A DNA stretch of 64,000 nucleotides. Origin: Reclinomonas americana ATCC 50394 (taxonomy: Eukaryota; Jakobida; Jakobea; Jakobida). The position numbers and the translations under genes were made by a program. The stretch spans positions 31,172-95,171 of the forward strand of contig PS015061.1 of assembly GCA_048213135.1 (NCBI GenBank). Direction: 5' to 3'. Positions 1 through 11,382 of the stretch are shown here, one piece after another. Positions within the stretch are counted from its first letter, which is position 1, and the number at the start of each line of letters is the position of its first letter. Below the pieces are notes generated by a model that saw only the letters and a list, made by a program, of their open reading frames with translations, was not told the origin of the DNA and did not search any database.

Positions 1-345
1 GTGTACAGCTTGACTGGCTCCACACCAACACATCGTCGATATGGGGCATTGGCCGGCATCTCATTGCCATTGACCGTCAATCCGCACTCGTGAGCTGGAC
101 AGCTGTTGAGAACGTGCATGTGTGTCTCCGACAGTTGAAGACCACACAGTCGGCAGTACTTGGAGACCGCAGGCCTGTATGCGTGCACTCTGGCAGCAGT
201 CGGCAGTGTGTCGGTGCGCCGTCTTGAGCGCCGTTGCAGACACTCCAGTCGCGCGCTTCACTGTATTCATATGTACAAAATGCGCGGCAGCGAAACGCCT
301 GAGCGAAGCGTTCGCTCACGGCCTGCTGCGAGAACCGGATCCGGA
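1..345. other. No gene recognised
   Basis: No reading frame here shows convincing coding character or splice structure. It probably holds the 3' flank of the lysine-rich minus-strand gene that stops at 346 and part of whatever lies outside the window. Short open frames on both strands are cysteine- and histidine-rich and mutually overlapping, as expected by chance in GC-rich DNA. Confidence 0.5.
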
Positions 346-987
346 TCAGGTGGCGGCAGACTTCATCTCCTTGCGCAAATCAATCAGCTTATTCAACAGC
401 TTCTCCAGACTCGAAAGCCAGCCGCCAACAGAGCTGGCCTTGACGTGCTGTCGGGCTCGCTTCAGTCCCTTGTCAAGCTGATATAGCTTCGCGTCATGGT
501 TATTGGTCCACGTCTTCAACGACGGGGGAAGCTTGTTGTCACGAAGGTACGCGACAAAATGCCTCTCCGCTCCCCGGTCAACAACCTGATTGCCTTCTGC
601 CGTCTTCACGCGCAAGTTCGCGTCGGCTGACAGAATCTCGCGGACAAACTCCATGTGGGCCTCGCTGGGTGCGGGGCCCGGCACTCGGGTTAGCGCAAGG
701 GCTGCAAGCGCAGCATCGATCAAGTGCGCGCCGTTGGGCCTCTTCTTCTTGAACTCGGCGTAGCTAATCCTCTTGATGGTGTTGCTCTTGCTGTCGTAGC
801 GGTAGTAGTAGTTCTTCGCGGATCCAGTCTTCCACACGAGCGGAAAGTCGCCCTGTTGTTGCTCCACATAGGCGGCTGTCTTCTTCTCGTGTCCCTTCTT
901 GAGTTGAGCCGCGGTGAACTCCTTCTTCGGCTTCTTCTTCGGCTTCTTCTTCGACTTCTTCTCCTTTGGCTTCTTCTCCGTCGGCAT
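346..987 (-). CDS. Lysine-rich hypothetical protein
   Basis: A 213-residue open frame that I do not recognise. It begins with a very basic tract (MPTEKKPKEKKSKKKPKKK) that could act as a nuclear or nucleolar signal or a nucleic-acid-binding tail. A globular-looking part follows with KNYYYRYDSKSNTIKRISY near residues 55-75, and then charged helices to the stop. The first ATG is chosen at 985-987. It is preceded directly by TTTTCCACCCCAG on the coding strand, which looks like a splice acceptor, so an upstream exon (coding or 5' UTR) is likely. No clear donor was found upstream. The frame is open throughout and codon use resembles the neighbours. Function is unknown; the basic start only hints at a nuclear role. 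Confidence 0.6.
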   Translation of the reverse strand: MPTEKKPKEKKSKKKPKKKPKKEFTAAQLKKGHEKKTAAYVEQQQGDFPLVWKTGSAKNYYYRYDSKSNTIKRISYAEFKKKRPNGAHLIDAALAALALTRVPGPAPSEAHMEFVREILSADANLRVKTAEGNQVVDRGAERHFVAYLRDNKLPPSLKTWTNNHDAKLYQLDKGLKRARQHVKASSVGGWLSSLEKLLNKLIDLRKEMKSAAT

Positions 988-1340
988 CTGGGGTGGAAAA
1001 GAGGTCAATCAGGCGTGTGTGAATGGGTAGAGGAGAAACGCAAGACCGAGTGCAAGGCGCGGCCGCAACTTGTAGAAACGTCAGAGACACCGACTGTCCC
1101 GTTGAATCCTCGCTTGGGACATTGGGGACGAAAAGTTATACCAAAACGTCAACGTCGGGCCGACATGGTCAACTTAGCTCACCAGCAAGCCTGCCAGCAG
1201 TCCCCTGTGTTCACGTCTACGACCACCAGGCAGCTGCTAATCATGTGCATGCCGAAACATCGAGACAAGACAAGCAGGTCGACATCGATTGCAACCAATT
1301 TCTCCGACCGACTTTTTCTTCACCCGCACGTGTGCAAAGA
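988..1340. other. Intergenic region between divergent genes
   Basis: This stretch separates the minus-strand lysine-rich gene from the plus-strand NSDHL-like gene. It should contain both 5' ends and the probable 5' intron of the lysine-rich gene (acceptor ending at 988). No TATA box or other element stands out. Confidence 0.4.
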
Positions 1341-1932
1341 ATGCTTGCTTTCTTGTGGAACCTGTTCATCGGCCTTGTGCTCCTCTACATTACCTGCGTG
1401 CTCTACTGCATCATCTACGAGTACCGACGGTTCTGGTGGCCTGTCAAGCGCGCACCCATTCCAGGTGAGACACAAACACACACACACAGAGATAGAGAGA
1501 GAGAGAGGGAGAGAAAGAGAGGGAATGAGAGAGAGAGGAGGTGTAGATGTCACTTTGGCATTACTCCTCTCTCTCTCTCCCTCTCACTCTCTCTCTCTGC
1601 TNNNNNNNNNNNNNNNNNNNNNNNNNNNNNNNNNNNNNNNNNNNNNNNNNNNNNNNNNNNNNNNNNNNNNNNNNNNNNNNNNNNNNNNNNNNNNNNNNNN
1701 NNNNNNNNNNNNNNNNNNNNNNNNNNNNNNNNNNNNNNNNNNNNNNNNNNNNNNNNNNNNNNNNNNNNNNNNNNNNNNNNNNNNNNNNNNNNNNNNNNNN
1801 NNNNNNNNNNNNNNNNNNNNNNNNNNNNNNNNNNNNNNNNNNNNNNNNNNNNNNNNNNNNNNNNNNNNNNNNNNNNNNNNNNNNNNNNNNNNNNNNNNNN
1901 NNNNNNNNNNNNNNNNNNNNNNNNACAAACAC

Positions 1933-1981
<49 letters not shown>

Positions 1982-4520
1982 TAGTACGTACGTACGTACG
2001 TCTTCTCTCTCTCTCTCTCTCTCTCTCCTCTCACTCTCTCTCTCTCTCTCTCTCTCTCTCGTATGCACACCTGCCCCTTGCATTGCATCAGTCACTCACT
2101 GTCACGCACACAGTGCCCTTCACTCCTCTGACTGCAGAGACACGCGAGGAAGCCCTGCGCCGAGTTACACACAGACACACAATGCCATGACATGCATTCC
2201 AATCATTCATTCATGATCATTAGTGGCGCGGATTTGAGCGATCCTATGACAAGGCCAGCTTCTTGGTGACCGGAGGCTGCGGCTTCCTCGGCAGTGCGTT
2301 GTGTGCGGAGCTTCTCAAGCGTGGTGCCAAGCGCGTGGTGTCGTTTGATATGCAGTCGCGCAAGTCGACGGGTGAGTGTGCCTCTCTAGTTCTCTCTTCT
2401 GCACTTCTCACTTTCTCACTCTCCCTTGTGTCTACCGCCTCGCACCTCTCTCCTCTCCTCCCCCTCTCCTCTCCTCAATTCTCTTCGTCATCCTTCGCCT
2501 CTCTCCCTCCACCTCACCCTTCCCCCTTCCCCCTCCGACAGACCCCCGCCTGGAGTACATTGTCGGCGACATCACCGACTCCTCCGCCGTGACACGCGCC
2601 ATGCACGGCATCGACTTTGTGTTCCACACGGCCGCCATTATCGACCCGTTCTGCATGAAGGATGAGGTGAGTGCATTTGGGAGGAGGCGGCTTGCGTGGT
2701 CTCCTCACGATTTATTCGTTCTCTGCAGCTCATGGAGCGAGTGAATGTGTACGGCACCAGCTTCGTGTTGGAGGCTGCTCGCGCTACCAACGTCAAGGGC
2801 GTTGTGTTCACCAGCAGCACCGCTGTGCTTGATGGGTGTGTAGTGCGGGGGTAAAAGGGGTGTGCCCGTCTCTCCTCACACTCCTGACATGAGTACAGTG
2901 GCGAAGGATTCGACGGCGACGAGACCATCCCGTACCCCCCGTTCCCCGTCGACAACTACTGCGTCACCAAGGCCGAGGCTGAACGCCTTGTACGTCTTGT
3001 ACCCTTGTTTTCTCTCCCGTCGGCACCCTTCCGACCCACCACTTGCGCAGGTCCTGAAAGCCAACGGCAACGGCGGCGTCCTCACCACCGCCATTCGTGT
3101 GTTCTTGTTCTTCGGGCCCGGCTCTCTCATCAGCAACTACATGCACGAGTACCGCGACAACTACACCTTGTTTGAGCCGCGCCCGGAGCCTGAAGGCACG
3201 TGCTACATTGACAATGCGGTGCACGCACACCTGTTGTGCTTTGAGCGCATGAGTCCGGACACCGCTGTCGGCGGCCGCCCCTTCTTCATCACCGACGGCG
3301 AGAACGTCAACGGCTACAGCGCATTCGTCACGGTGCTGCGCAAGGAGCTCGGCGTGCCACCAGCAACGGAACGGCCCGCGTGGATGGGCCCGGTGATCGC
3401 CTACATCACGGATGGGTTCTCGCGCCTCACGCGCGTGCTTTCCGCCTTGTCGTGCGGTCTCATCCGCCCCCGCCCACCGCTGCTCAATCGCTCCCAGCTG
3501 CACTTCCCGTACGATCCGCACGCAATGGATATTACGGCGGCAAAGGAGGTGAGTGCGGGATGGGGGATGAGGTTCTGAGCTTCTTGGTTTCGCGTTCTTC
3601 TCCCTTTTCGTTGACAGTGGGAAAAGAGGTGTGAGTTTTCTTGGTTTCTCATTCGCGGAGTAAGAGGTTAGCTGCCTTGGGTTTCATCTCTATCGTTTCA
3701 TTGGCATTGGTGGAAGATGTGTGGGGTACTCCTCCTGTTTCATTGGCAGTGGGGGAAGAGGTGTGAGTTTTCTTGGTTTCTGATTCGCCTCCTGTTTCAC
3801 TGGCAGTGGAGTAAGAGGTGTGCTGCACTTGGTTTTCCTCTCTCCTCCTGTTTCACTGGCAGTAGGTGGAAATAGTGTGCATTTTCTTGGTTTCGCTCTC
3901 TTCTCCCCGTTTCATTGGCAGTGGGAAAAGCTTTCACACTGTCCTCCAGTTCCATTGACAGTAGGGGAAGAGATGTGCTGTTCTTGCTTTCATCTCACTC
4001 GTGTCATGGGCAGTGGGGGAAGAGGCGTGGGGTACTCTCCTCCTGCTTCGTTGACAATGGGGGAAGAGGCGTGCTGTCCTTGATTTCGCTCTCTCCTCTG
4101 TGTCATTGACAGCGGAGTAAGAGGCGTGAGGTTCATGGTTTGCACTCCCGTTTCATGGGGAAAGAGATGCGGGATTCTTGGTTTCTTTCGCGCTGTCCTC
4201 CCGTTTCATTGGTCAATGTCCTTTATGCGATGCATGTCAACCGTCGCCGCATTGCGAGATATCGAACGCCAGTTGTCCCTCTCCTCCCTCTCTCCATCTT
4301 TTTCTCTCTCTCTTTCTCTCTCCTTTCCTCACTCTAGTCACCCTTCTTGGCCACTCGCCCCTTTCGGCCCCCGCGCGCCTTTGTTTTCTTCTCACCCACC
4401 ATCTCGAATACACAGATTCTCGGCTACCGACCACTGGTTTCGATCGCCGAAGGCTGCCGCCTCACCGGCGAGATCGACCGCCAGCGCATGAAGGCGCAGC
4501 AAGCGTCAACCGCCAAGTAA
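1341..4520 (+). CDS. NSDHL/ERG26-like sterol-4-alpha-carboxylate 3-dehydrogenase (3-beta-HSD family SDR)
   Basis: Eight exons join in phase: 1341-1464, 2138-2163, 2224-2371, 2542-2666, 2729-2835, 2899-2989, 3051-3548 and 4416-4520, giving 407 residues, close to NSDHL (about 370). Exon 1 encodes a hydrophobic N-terminal anchor (FLWNLFIGLVLLYITCVLYC). The Rossmann nucleotide-binding motif follows as TGGCGFLGS, then GDITD, VFHTAA, FTSSTAVLDG and the catalytic YCVTK (YxxxK). The C-terminus ends ILGYRPLVSIAEG, as in NSDHL. Members of the family oxidise the 3-hydroxyl with NAD(P) during C4-demethylation of sterols at the ER or lipid droplets; the exact substrate here is inferred. The 26-nt second exon uses an unusual GTTACA donor. 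The first intron contains a sequence gap (1602-1924), and the last intron is a minisatellite. Confidence 0.85.
1470..2085. repeat. (GA)n/(CT)n microsatellites around an assembly gap in an intron
   Basis: Runs of GA (about 1491-1540 and 1937-1978) and CT (1565-1600 and 2003-2060) flank an N run at 1602-1924. An ACGT tetranucleotide run lies at 1984-2000. All of it falls inside the first intron of the NSDHL-like gene, so the long SLSLSL and RERERE open frames here are not genes. Confidence 0.9.
3600..4215 (+). repeat. Intronic minisatellite, about 50-60 nt period
   Basis: About ten diverged tandem copies occupy most of the last intron of the NSDHL-like gene. Each contains a core close to TTCATTGGCAGTGGGGGAAG followed by AGGTGTG; cores lie near 3613, 3744, 3803, 3858, 3920, 3957, 4008, 4053 and 4108. 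The spacer is pyrimidine-rich with TTCTTGGTTTC. Every core therefore carries a pyrimidine tract plus CAG, 11 nt, and then GAG|GTGTG, like a splice acceptor, a microexon and a donor. Confidence 0.8.
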
Positions 4521-5633
4521 GCATGCGAGACACACGCACATGCGCCCAGAGGTGCTAGAGAGACGTGCAGTTCAATCATGGTCGACATTGCCAATTCCAC
4601 ACATGATGAACGGCGGAAAGAATGGAGGAGTGACAATTGGTATTCACGCCACGGGTTGCGTCGGTGGTACGGTGGGCACTGCAGCAGAGTGGGTGGGGGT
4701 GTGGAGGTGATCGACACCATCAATGCTGAGAGCTCACTCTCACATTTCGCGTTTTGTTGTCTGATTCTTTTCTCGTCCAGCGATGCGGCATAGACATGTA
4801 GTGGCGAGTACGCTACCTGTGGAAGAGACACACTCACCACGCTCCTCGCACAGCGCGGCGCCCTCCTCCAACAACCGACGACATCGACACGGAAAAACTC
4901 CGGTTTTTTGGCCACGTTCACAATCATGACTGCCGGTGACGGAATGCACAGCAGCATGAATCCACGACAGAGGTGAGGGTGATAACGGGTATCGATGTGA
5001 TTGTCACCGCAACTGCACCGCTCTGCTGCAATGGTTGTCTGTGGCGGAGGAGAGTTCGATATCTTTGAAAATCCACCTGCTCATCGATGCAGCAGCAACA
5101 GCAGTGGGAGCGGTCTGCTGCGCACTGTGCACGAGAGTGGGAGAGAGGATGCGGGGAGTAATGCCTGCGAAATATTAAGTGCCACGAAATCCGAACACGA
5201 ACACACATGTTGTACGCCGGTGCACGCTTGCGTGTTGAGGCGCTGATGATTTGCAGGTGTGGTTGACCACGAGAAGAGGGCCGCAAACGCACCCACTCAC
5301 ATGACAAGGCGCACACAAGCAGAACAACACACACATCGTGTTGCATCAATCGCCACCCATCCGGTTTTGTCCATGTCCAATCGCGATTTGGGAAGAATTC
5401 GAAAGCCACTCTCCAAATACGCACAGTCGTCGTCGTCGTCGTCGACACTCGGGGCAGGGAGGCAGGCACAGAAGCAGTGCCCATTCACCACGCGTGTGCG
5501 CACGCTGTGTAAATTAAAACGAAGTTGCTGTGGTTAGCCGTGAACTTGAAGCCGGGCGCCCATCGAACCCGGGCCACCCACCAATAACCAACGAGGAGAG
5601 AGCGCGCGCAAGAGCAAGAGAGAGGCTCCCACC
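4521..5633. other. Intergenic region, no gene supported
   Basis: About 1.1 kb between the NSDHL-like gene and the helical-repeat gene. Open frames on both strands (for example minus 4424-4957) have no domain, poor residue composition and no matching splice sites. A (TCG)n stretch lies near 5430-5443. A T-loop-like GGGTTCGATG on the minus strand near 5565 does not fold into a tRNA. Confidence 0.5.
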
Positions 5634-6067
5634 ATGGGGTCCTCCTCGTCCTCCTCCTCCCGCGCAACCTCCACGCCTCCTCTCCCTCCAATCGCCTCCG
5701 CCGCGGCCTCCAGCGCGCTCTCACTAGCCGCGCTGGCCGCAGGCACCGGCGAGCCCACTGCGCCTCTGCCAGCACACGCCGACTTTACCTCCACTGCTGG
5801 AGACACGGCCTCTGCCTCCTCAATGCTCGACTATGCCGTGCTCACACTGCGCCTCTCGCGCGGAGAGATTGAGGCGTTGCGCGAGTTGCCACTGGCCGTC
5901 GCGCAAACGCTGCGGTTGCTCGTGCCTAAGCGGCTGGTGAAGACAAAGACGCCGGCGAGGTTGGCGGTGTGGGTGCAGCGCATGCGAAAGTGCTTTGGTG
6001 AGTGAGTGCGTGTGAGAGATGAGCCATGACACCGACTCTCTCTCTCACTGTCATGACGCGTGTGTGT

Positions 6068-6132
<65 letters not shown>

Positions 6133-6234
6133 TGTAGAGGACTTCCGGAGATTGCGCTGTGATATGGATGATGATGATGGTGAGTGTGGTGCACCTTAGG
6201 CGACGCCTAATCCATCGCCTAGACGCACCTAAAC

Positions 6235-6298
<64 letters not shown>

Positions 6299-9200
6299 CG
6301 ACAGGCGCATCTGTACGCATACACAGAGCGATAGGCGCATAAGTACGCGTCACCTTACAACCAAAGCTCCTTCACTCCCTCGCTCTCTCTTCTCTCTCCC
6401 TCCCTCTCCCNNNNNNNNNNNNNNNNNNNNGACAGGCGGCCGATCTGTACGCGATACACACGAGCGATAGCGCCTAAGTACGCGTCACCTTACTAACCAA
6501 CGACTCCTCCTACTACCCTTCCTCTCCTCCCTCTCTCTCTCTCTCCTCCCTCCTCCCTCCTCCTCCTCCTCCTCTCTCTCTCTCTCTCTCTCACACTCTG
6601 TGGACCTTCAGGCGTCACCTGACACATCGCGTCCGCTCCTCCGATCCTTCACTTCTCGCTCTCCCTTCTCTCTCTCCTCCCTCGCCTCTTTCCTCTCTCT
6701 CCCCCTCCCTCCCTCGCTCACCTCTCTTTCTCTGCACAGCTTCTCGGAGCGCATTCGATCCCATGGACGTGCCTGTGGAGGGTCGATCGATGACGGTGTA
6801 TGCGGCGCTGTCGCAGGTGCTGCATCGGTGTATCGATGAGACGGTGATTATCGAGGTGTTGACGCTGATGGATACGCTGTTGGAGCATCGTTGCGTACGG
6901 AGGGAACGCGGGGGAGAGGGTCGTGCAGATGAGCTGGCTGTCGGGCGAGTTGAGCACGCAAATTTATCGAGTGAGAGAGAAAGAGAGCATGCAGACACAC
7001 GCATACGCAATGGCGTGGTGTATTTGTCAGCTTCCACTCTTCTTCCTTCCCCTCTCTCTTCCCTTCCTTCCTCTCTGCCCCCTTCCCTCTCCACCCCTTC
7101 CCCTCTCCGCCCCTCTCCACCCCCTTCCCCTTGTGCTCCCTCTCACTCCCCCTTCCTTCACCTCCTGCAGACGTCTACCTCACGGTCTCCACCCGACAAG
7201 CGGTTCACAAGCACGGCTTCATGGGCAAATTCGTGGCGCTGCTGTGCGCGCCGCCCATGAACATTCAATCGAAACGCATTCAACAACTGTGTGCCAACTG
7301 CTTGCATGCCGCCATGTTTGGTGCGTCTCTCCCTACCCCCCATTCTCCACACCGCTCTCTCTTCCTTACTCCGCTCGCGCAGAGTATCCCGCCAATCAGG
7401 ATCTCTTTCGCACCGAAGGCGGCCTGCAGTGGTGCATCACGCAGCTCTTTCTCACCTATACGCAGCCGATCTTCACCTTTGACGATCTGGAGGGCGGCTG
7501 CGGTGGCTCGGCCTCGCCGCACAGCGAAATGCCATTGTCGTCGTCGTCGTCCAGCTCCTCGTCATTAAGTGGCGGCGGGCGCTTCTACGATGTCAACGAG
7601 TCGCAGTCGTTCAACGGCAGCGACTCGAAGCAGCGTGTGCCGGCGCAGTCCAAGTGGGAGACCGAGGTGTGTGCCGAGGCTGGGTGGGAGAGAGAGGNNN
7701 NNNNNNNNNNNNNNNNNNNNNNNNNNNNNNNNNNNNNNNNNNNNNNNNNNNNNNNNNNNNNNNNNNNNNNNNNNNNNNNNNNNNNNNNNNNNNNNNNNNN
7801 NNNNNNNNNNNNNNNNNNNNNNNNNNNNNNNNNNNNNNNNNNNNNNNNNNNNNNNNNNNNNNNNNNNNNNNNNNNNNNNNNNNNNNNNNNNNNNNNNNNN
7901 NNNNNNNNNNNNNNNNNNNNNNNNNNNNNNNNNNNNNNNNNNNNNNNNNNNNNNNNNNNNNNNNNNNNNNNNNNNNNNNNNNNNNNNNNNNNNNNNNNNN
8001 NNNNNNNNNNNNNNNNNNNNNNNNNNNNNNNNNNNNNNNNNNNNNNNNNNNGAGAGAGAGAGAGAGAGAGGAGGGGAAAGGAGAGGGAGGAAGAGAGAGT
8101 ACAGATTGAAGAGACAAAAGGGACGGAAAGATAGAGGGATTAGAGAGAACAGCGAAGTGTCCACGGAAAGTATACTTCTGCTCACTCCGCGACGACAGGT
8201 GGCGGTGGTCATTCTCGGCTCGGCGGTGCTCGGGCATCGTGGAAATCAGGACGTGGTACGCGCCTCGAACGCGCTGTTGGAGCTCACTAAATTACTTCGA
8301 CCGGTGAACCGGGGCCACCACGGTCTGGCACTATGTGCCATCCAGACGCTAAAGCATTGTGTGCAAGGTACGCTTTGATGGAAGACGCCCTTTTCTTATC
8401 TCTCCATCTCTGTCGTGTGCAATTTCTGTCGGTCTTTCACCCTGTGTCTCTCCCCTTCCTTTTGCTCCCTTTCCTCTTCGTCTCATGTGCTATTCCTCTC
8501 TCTGTCCCTCTCTCCTGCGCTCTCCACATCTCGCTCTCTTTCTTTTTTCTCTCGTGTGCGATACCTCCTCCTTTTTCTTTCGTTGTCTCTCTCCCTTTCG
8601 TTCTCAATCCATGCCTCATATGTCGCTCTTGTTTCCTCTTCCCTCTCCTTCGTGCTCTTCACTCCTCTTGATCCATCTGTACCTCCCTCCCTCGCCTCTT
8701 TCATTCCCTCTCTTTCCCTCTCTGTCCACCTCTCCAATTTCGCTTTCTTTTTCCTCCCTCTCCTGCCTCCCTTCCTTTCCTCTCGCACTCTCTCTCCTTA
8801 TCTCTCCCTCTCCTTCACTCCCTTTCACTCCTCCTCCTCCCCAGCTGCCCCTTCTCTTCCTCCGTCTCTCTCCCTCCCTCCCTCTCGCTCTCCCTCTTTC
8901 TCTCCCTCTCCCTCTCCGTCTCCTTCTCACTCTCCCTTGCTCTCTCCCTCTCCCTCCCTCTCCCTCCCACTCCCTCCCTCTCTCTCTCTCTCTNNNNNNN
9001 NNNNNNNNNNNNNNNNNNNNNNNNNNNNNNNNNNNNNNNNNNNNNNNNNNNNNNNNNNNNNNNNNNNNNNNNNNNNNNNNNNNNNNNNNNNNNNNNNNNN
9101 NNNNNNNNNNNNNNNNNNNNNNNNNNNNNNNNNNNNNNNNNNNNNNNNNNNNNNNNNNNNNNNNNNNNNNNNNNNNNNNNNNNNNNNNNNNNNNNNNNNN

Positions 9201-11161
9201 NNNNNNNNNNNNNNNNNNNNNNNNNNNNNNNNNNNNNNNNNNNNNNNNNNNNNNNTCCTCTCTCTCCTCCCTCCCTCCTCCTCTCCTCTTCTCTCCTCTC
9301 CTCCTCCTCTCCTCTCACTCTCCCTTCGTCTCTCTCCTCCTCCCTCCCTCCTCCCTCCCACCTCCCTCCCTCCTCTCTCTCTCTCCCTCCCTCTCCCTCC
9401 CTTTCCTCATTCCCTCACTTCTCCTTCCACAGGGAACGAATCCAATGCACGCGCTCTGGAAGGTCTCGGAATTGTGAACTGGCTCATTCGGTGGTGGCGC
9501 GATGTCGACCTAGGCGTGTGCCGCGGTCGCAATGAAAGCGCTGCTTTGTACGAGGCGGAGCTCACGGACGTGGTGGACGCCATTGCGGTTTTAGTGCATG
9601 GTATGCGCGCGCACGCAGTCGCTTGTTCCCTTTTTGCTGTTGTGCATTGCTGTTCACCACGCTTCTGCAGAGAGTGCTGTTCATCGCGAGGATTTTGTGG
9701 CCAATCTCGGCCTTCAGACGGCTTCGCACTTTATCCGCAGTTGGAGAAGTGTGCCGCAGTTGTATCAATCATGTGTTGCTGTGTTAATATTATTGGAAAA
9801 TCTGCTGACCCCCGATGACGGTGAGGAGAAGGAGACGGAGAGGGAGAGAGAGAGAGGGAACGAGGAAGAGAAAAGCAAGAGTACGGGAGGAGAAGGGAGG
9901 TGCAGAGAGGAAGGGACGCGAAGAGCGACTCAAGCAGAGACTAAGATATTGATCGAGTAAGTTTGATTGAGGGAGTACTTGTGTGGGTGCCACGCAGCCA
10001 AGCACTTGGCGCTTGCTGATTTCTGTGCACCCCACACAGTATGGAACCGTCACTGGCACGACCTGGACAAGGTGGACTTTGAGCTGGCCGTCCAGGATCT
10101 CATCAATGATGAGCCGCATCCCGCGGTCGAGCAGCAGGCCATGGACTTTTTGGATATTGTTTATGCTGGTGCGTGCCGTTTTCCATGGCCCGCTTTACCA
10201 TCTCGATCGACTGACCTCCCTACCCCCTACAAAAACAGTCACTCGCACTCCGCCGGCCCCGAAAAACCCCGTGCGTGTGCCCCTACCACCCCCAATTTTG
10301 TACCACGCGCCTCTCCAGCGCCCGTCCTCCGCATCATTACCGGCGTCGCGTTCTGCCGACAAACCGCGCACACGGCGAGTTGTATTCGCCTCGGCACCTG
10401 CTGTGTCAGGCAGGAGAGGCAGCACGGAGCCTCCCGCCACGGTGTCCGCGAGCAGAAGACAGGCGGGCGCCGCTGTGCAGTCCTCCGTCGCCGTCTCGGC
10501 TGCTGCCGCTTCGGCATCACCTCCGCCATCGCGCACCGCCGCCTCGTCGTCACCGTCGTCGTCGACACTCACGCTTCAAGTTGGCGACGATGAGCCGGTC
10601 AGTGTGCGCGCACATGGTCGGACACCCGGCGAGCTGGCGGGGCACGATGGCAAGGTACACGCACCGAAGAAGAGATCGCCGCCGTCGTCGCCAAGCTCTG
10701 CGCCTCCAATGTCGCCGCCTCCTTCCGAGGCTCCCTCGCCTTCGTCGTCTTCCTCGTCGTCGTCGTCGAGTGCTTCGCCGGCCCGCAAGAAGACCAAGAC
10801 GCGCATCGTGAAGCCGGCGCAGCAGTCGCGGCCGCAACGTGCCACACGCACCGGCAAGAAGAAGAGTGGCGGAGACGACGTCGACGCCATGGTCGCCGCC
10901 GACTCGCCCACTGGACGAGGCACCGCGGGCACGATGACCGCGTCCTCGCCACCCGCGGCACTCACCGTGCAGCCCCTGCCCGACTTCCTCGTGCACTACT
11001 TGCAGACGGAGCTGCGAGACGAACTCGTGCGCGACTTTGGCGAAGCCGCCTTTACGGAGCACCTGGTCCGCGTGGCGCCCGGTGTCTCTGCACCACCACC
11101 ATCGTCGCACACTGCAGCGGCAGCTCCTCCTCCGTCCACGGTAGCCGGCAACAGGAGATAA
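5634..11161 (+). CDS. Helical-repeat (ARM/HEAT-like) protein with low-complexity C-terminus
   Basis: Ten exons join in phase: 5634-5997, 6138-6179, 6740-6970, 7171-7320, 7383-7666, 8199-8367, 9433-9600, 9671-9820, 10040-10168 and 10239-11161, giving 869 residues. A Ser/Ala/Pro-rich start (MGSSSSSSSRATSTPPLPP) is followed by amphipathic helices of armadillo type, such as VYAALSQVLHRCIDETVIIE, ASNALLELTKLLRPVNRGHH and VQDLINDEPHPAVEQQAMDF. A long Ser/Pro/Lys-rich, probably disordered region spans about residues 570-800. I do not recognise a family; a scaffold role is inference. The end of exon 3 is uncertain: an alternative frame reading MSWLSGELSTQIYR (6929-6970) looks protein-like but does not fit the next acceptor phase. 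Introns hold gaps at 6411-6430, 7698-8051 and 8994-9255 and long CT, TG and CA tracts. Confidence 0.7.
6069..6296. repeat. (TG)n and (CA)n microsatellites
   Basis: A pure TG tract (about 6074-6130) lies just upstream of a 42-nt exon. A pure CA tract (about 6239-6294) lies downstream in the next intron. They face each other as an imperfect inverted repeat that could pair across the small exon at 6138-6179. Confidence 0.9.
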
Positions 11162-11382
11162 TGAAAATACTTTGCTTAATCGCGTGTCGCTTTTCACTGC
11201 GAAGCCATTGAGGCGCTCTGTTGCGGGTCCACGGGCGCAACACTCTAGATCTCGCCGAGCCACACTATTCGGCTCACTTGGTTCTGGAGAGTGAGTACAA
11301 TCGTCAGCATTCGTCGCGAACAAAGCACACAGAGTGTGGTCACTCACCCGCACGCAGTCGTGCAGTCACCAGCAGTGTTCAC

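Noticed and set aside
724-2190. Long plus-strand open frame of 488 codons
   Set aside because: It is the antisense shadow of the lysine-rich gene joined to microsatellite and N-gap translation; no start or splice support.
3600-4215. CRISPR-like array reading of the regularly spaced repeats
   Set aside because: Repeats are imperfect, lie inside a eukaryotic intron and have no unique spacers or cas genes.
4424-4957. Minus-strand open frame of 177 codons
   Set aside because: It overlaps the last NSDHL exon antisense, is Cys/Ser/Arg-rich without domains and has no acceptor or donor partners.
5550-5595. Possible tRNA T-arm on the minus strand (GGGTTCGATG)
   Set aside because: The bases flanking the loop do not form a five-pair T-stem, and no acceptor stem, D-arm or anticodon arm is found at the right spacing.
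6923-6970. Alternative frame MSWLSGELSTQIYR at the end of exon 3 of the helical-repeat gene
   Set aside because: Using it needs a 34-nt intron and leaves the next exon out of phase; kept only as a note that this exon end is uncertain.
8333-9477. Long Ser/Leu/Pro-rich open frames
   Set aside because: They translate the pyrimidine-rich intron of the helical-repeat gene; composition is pure CT, CCT and CTT repeat.
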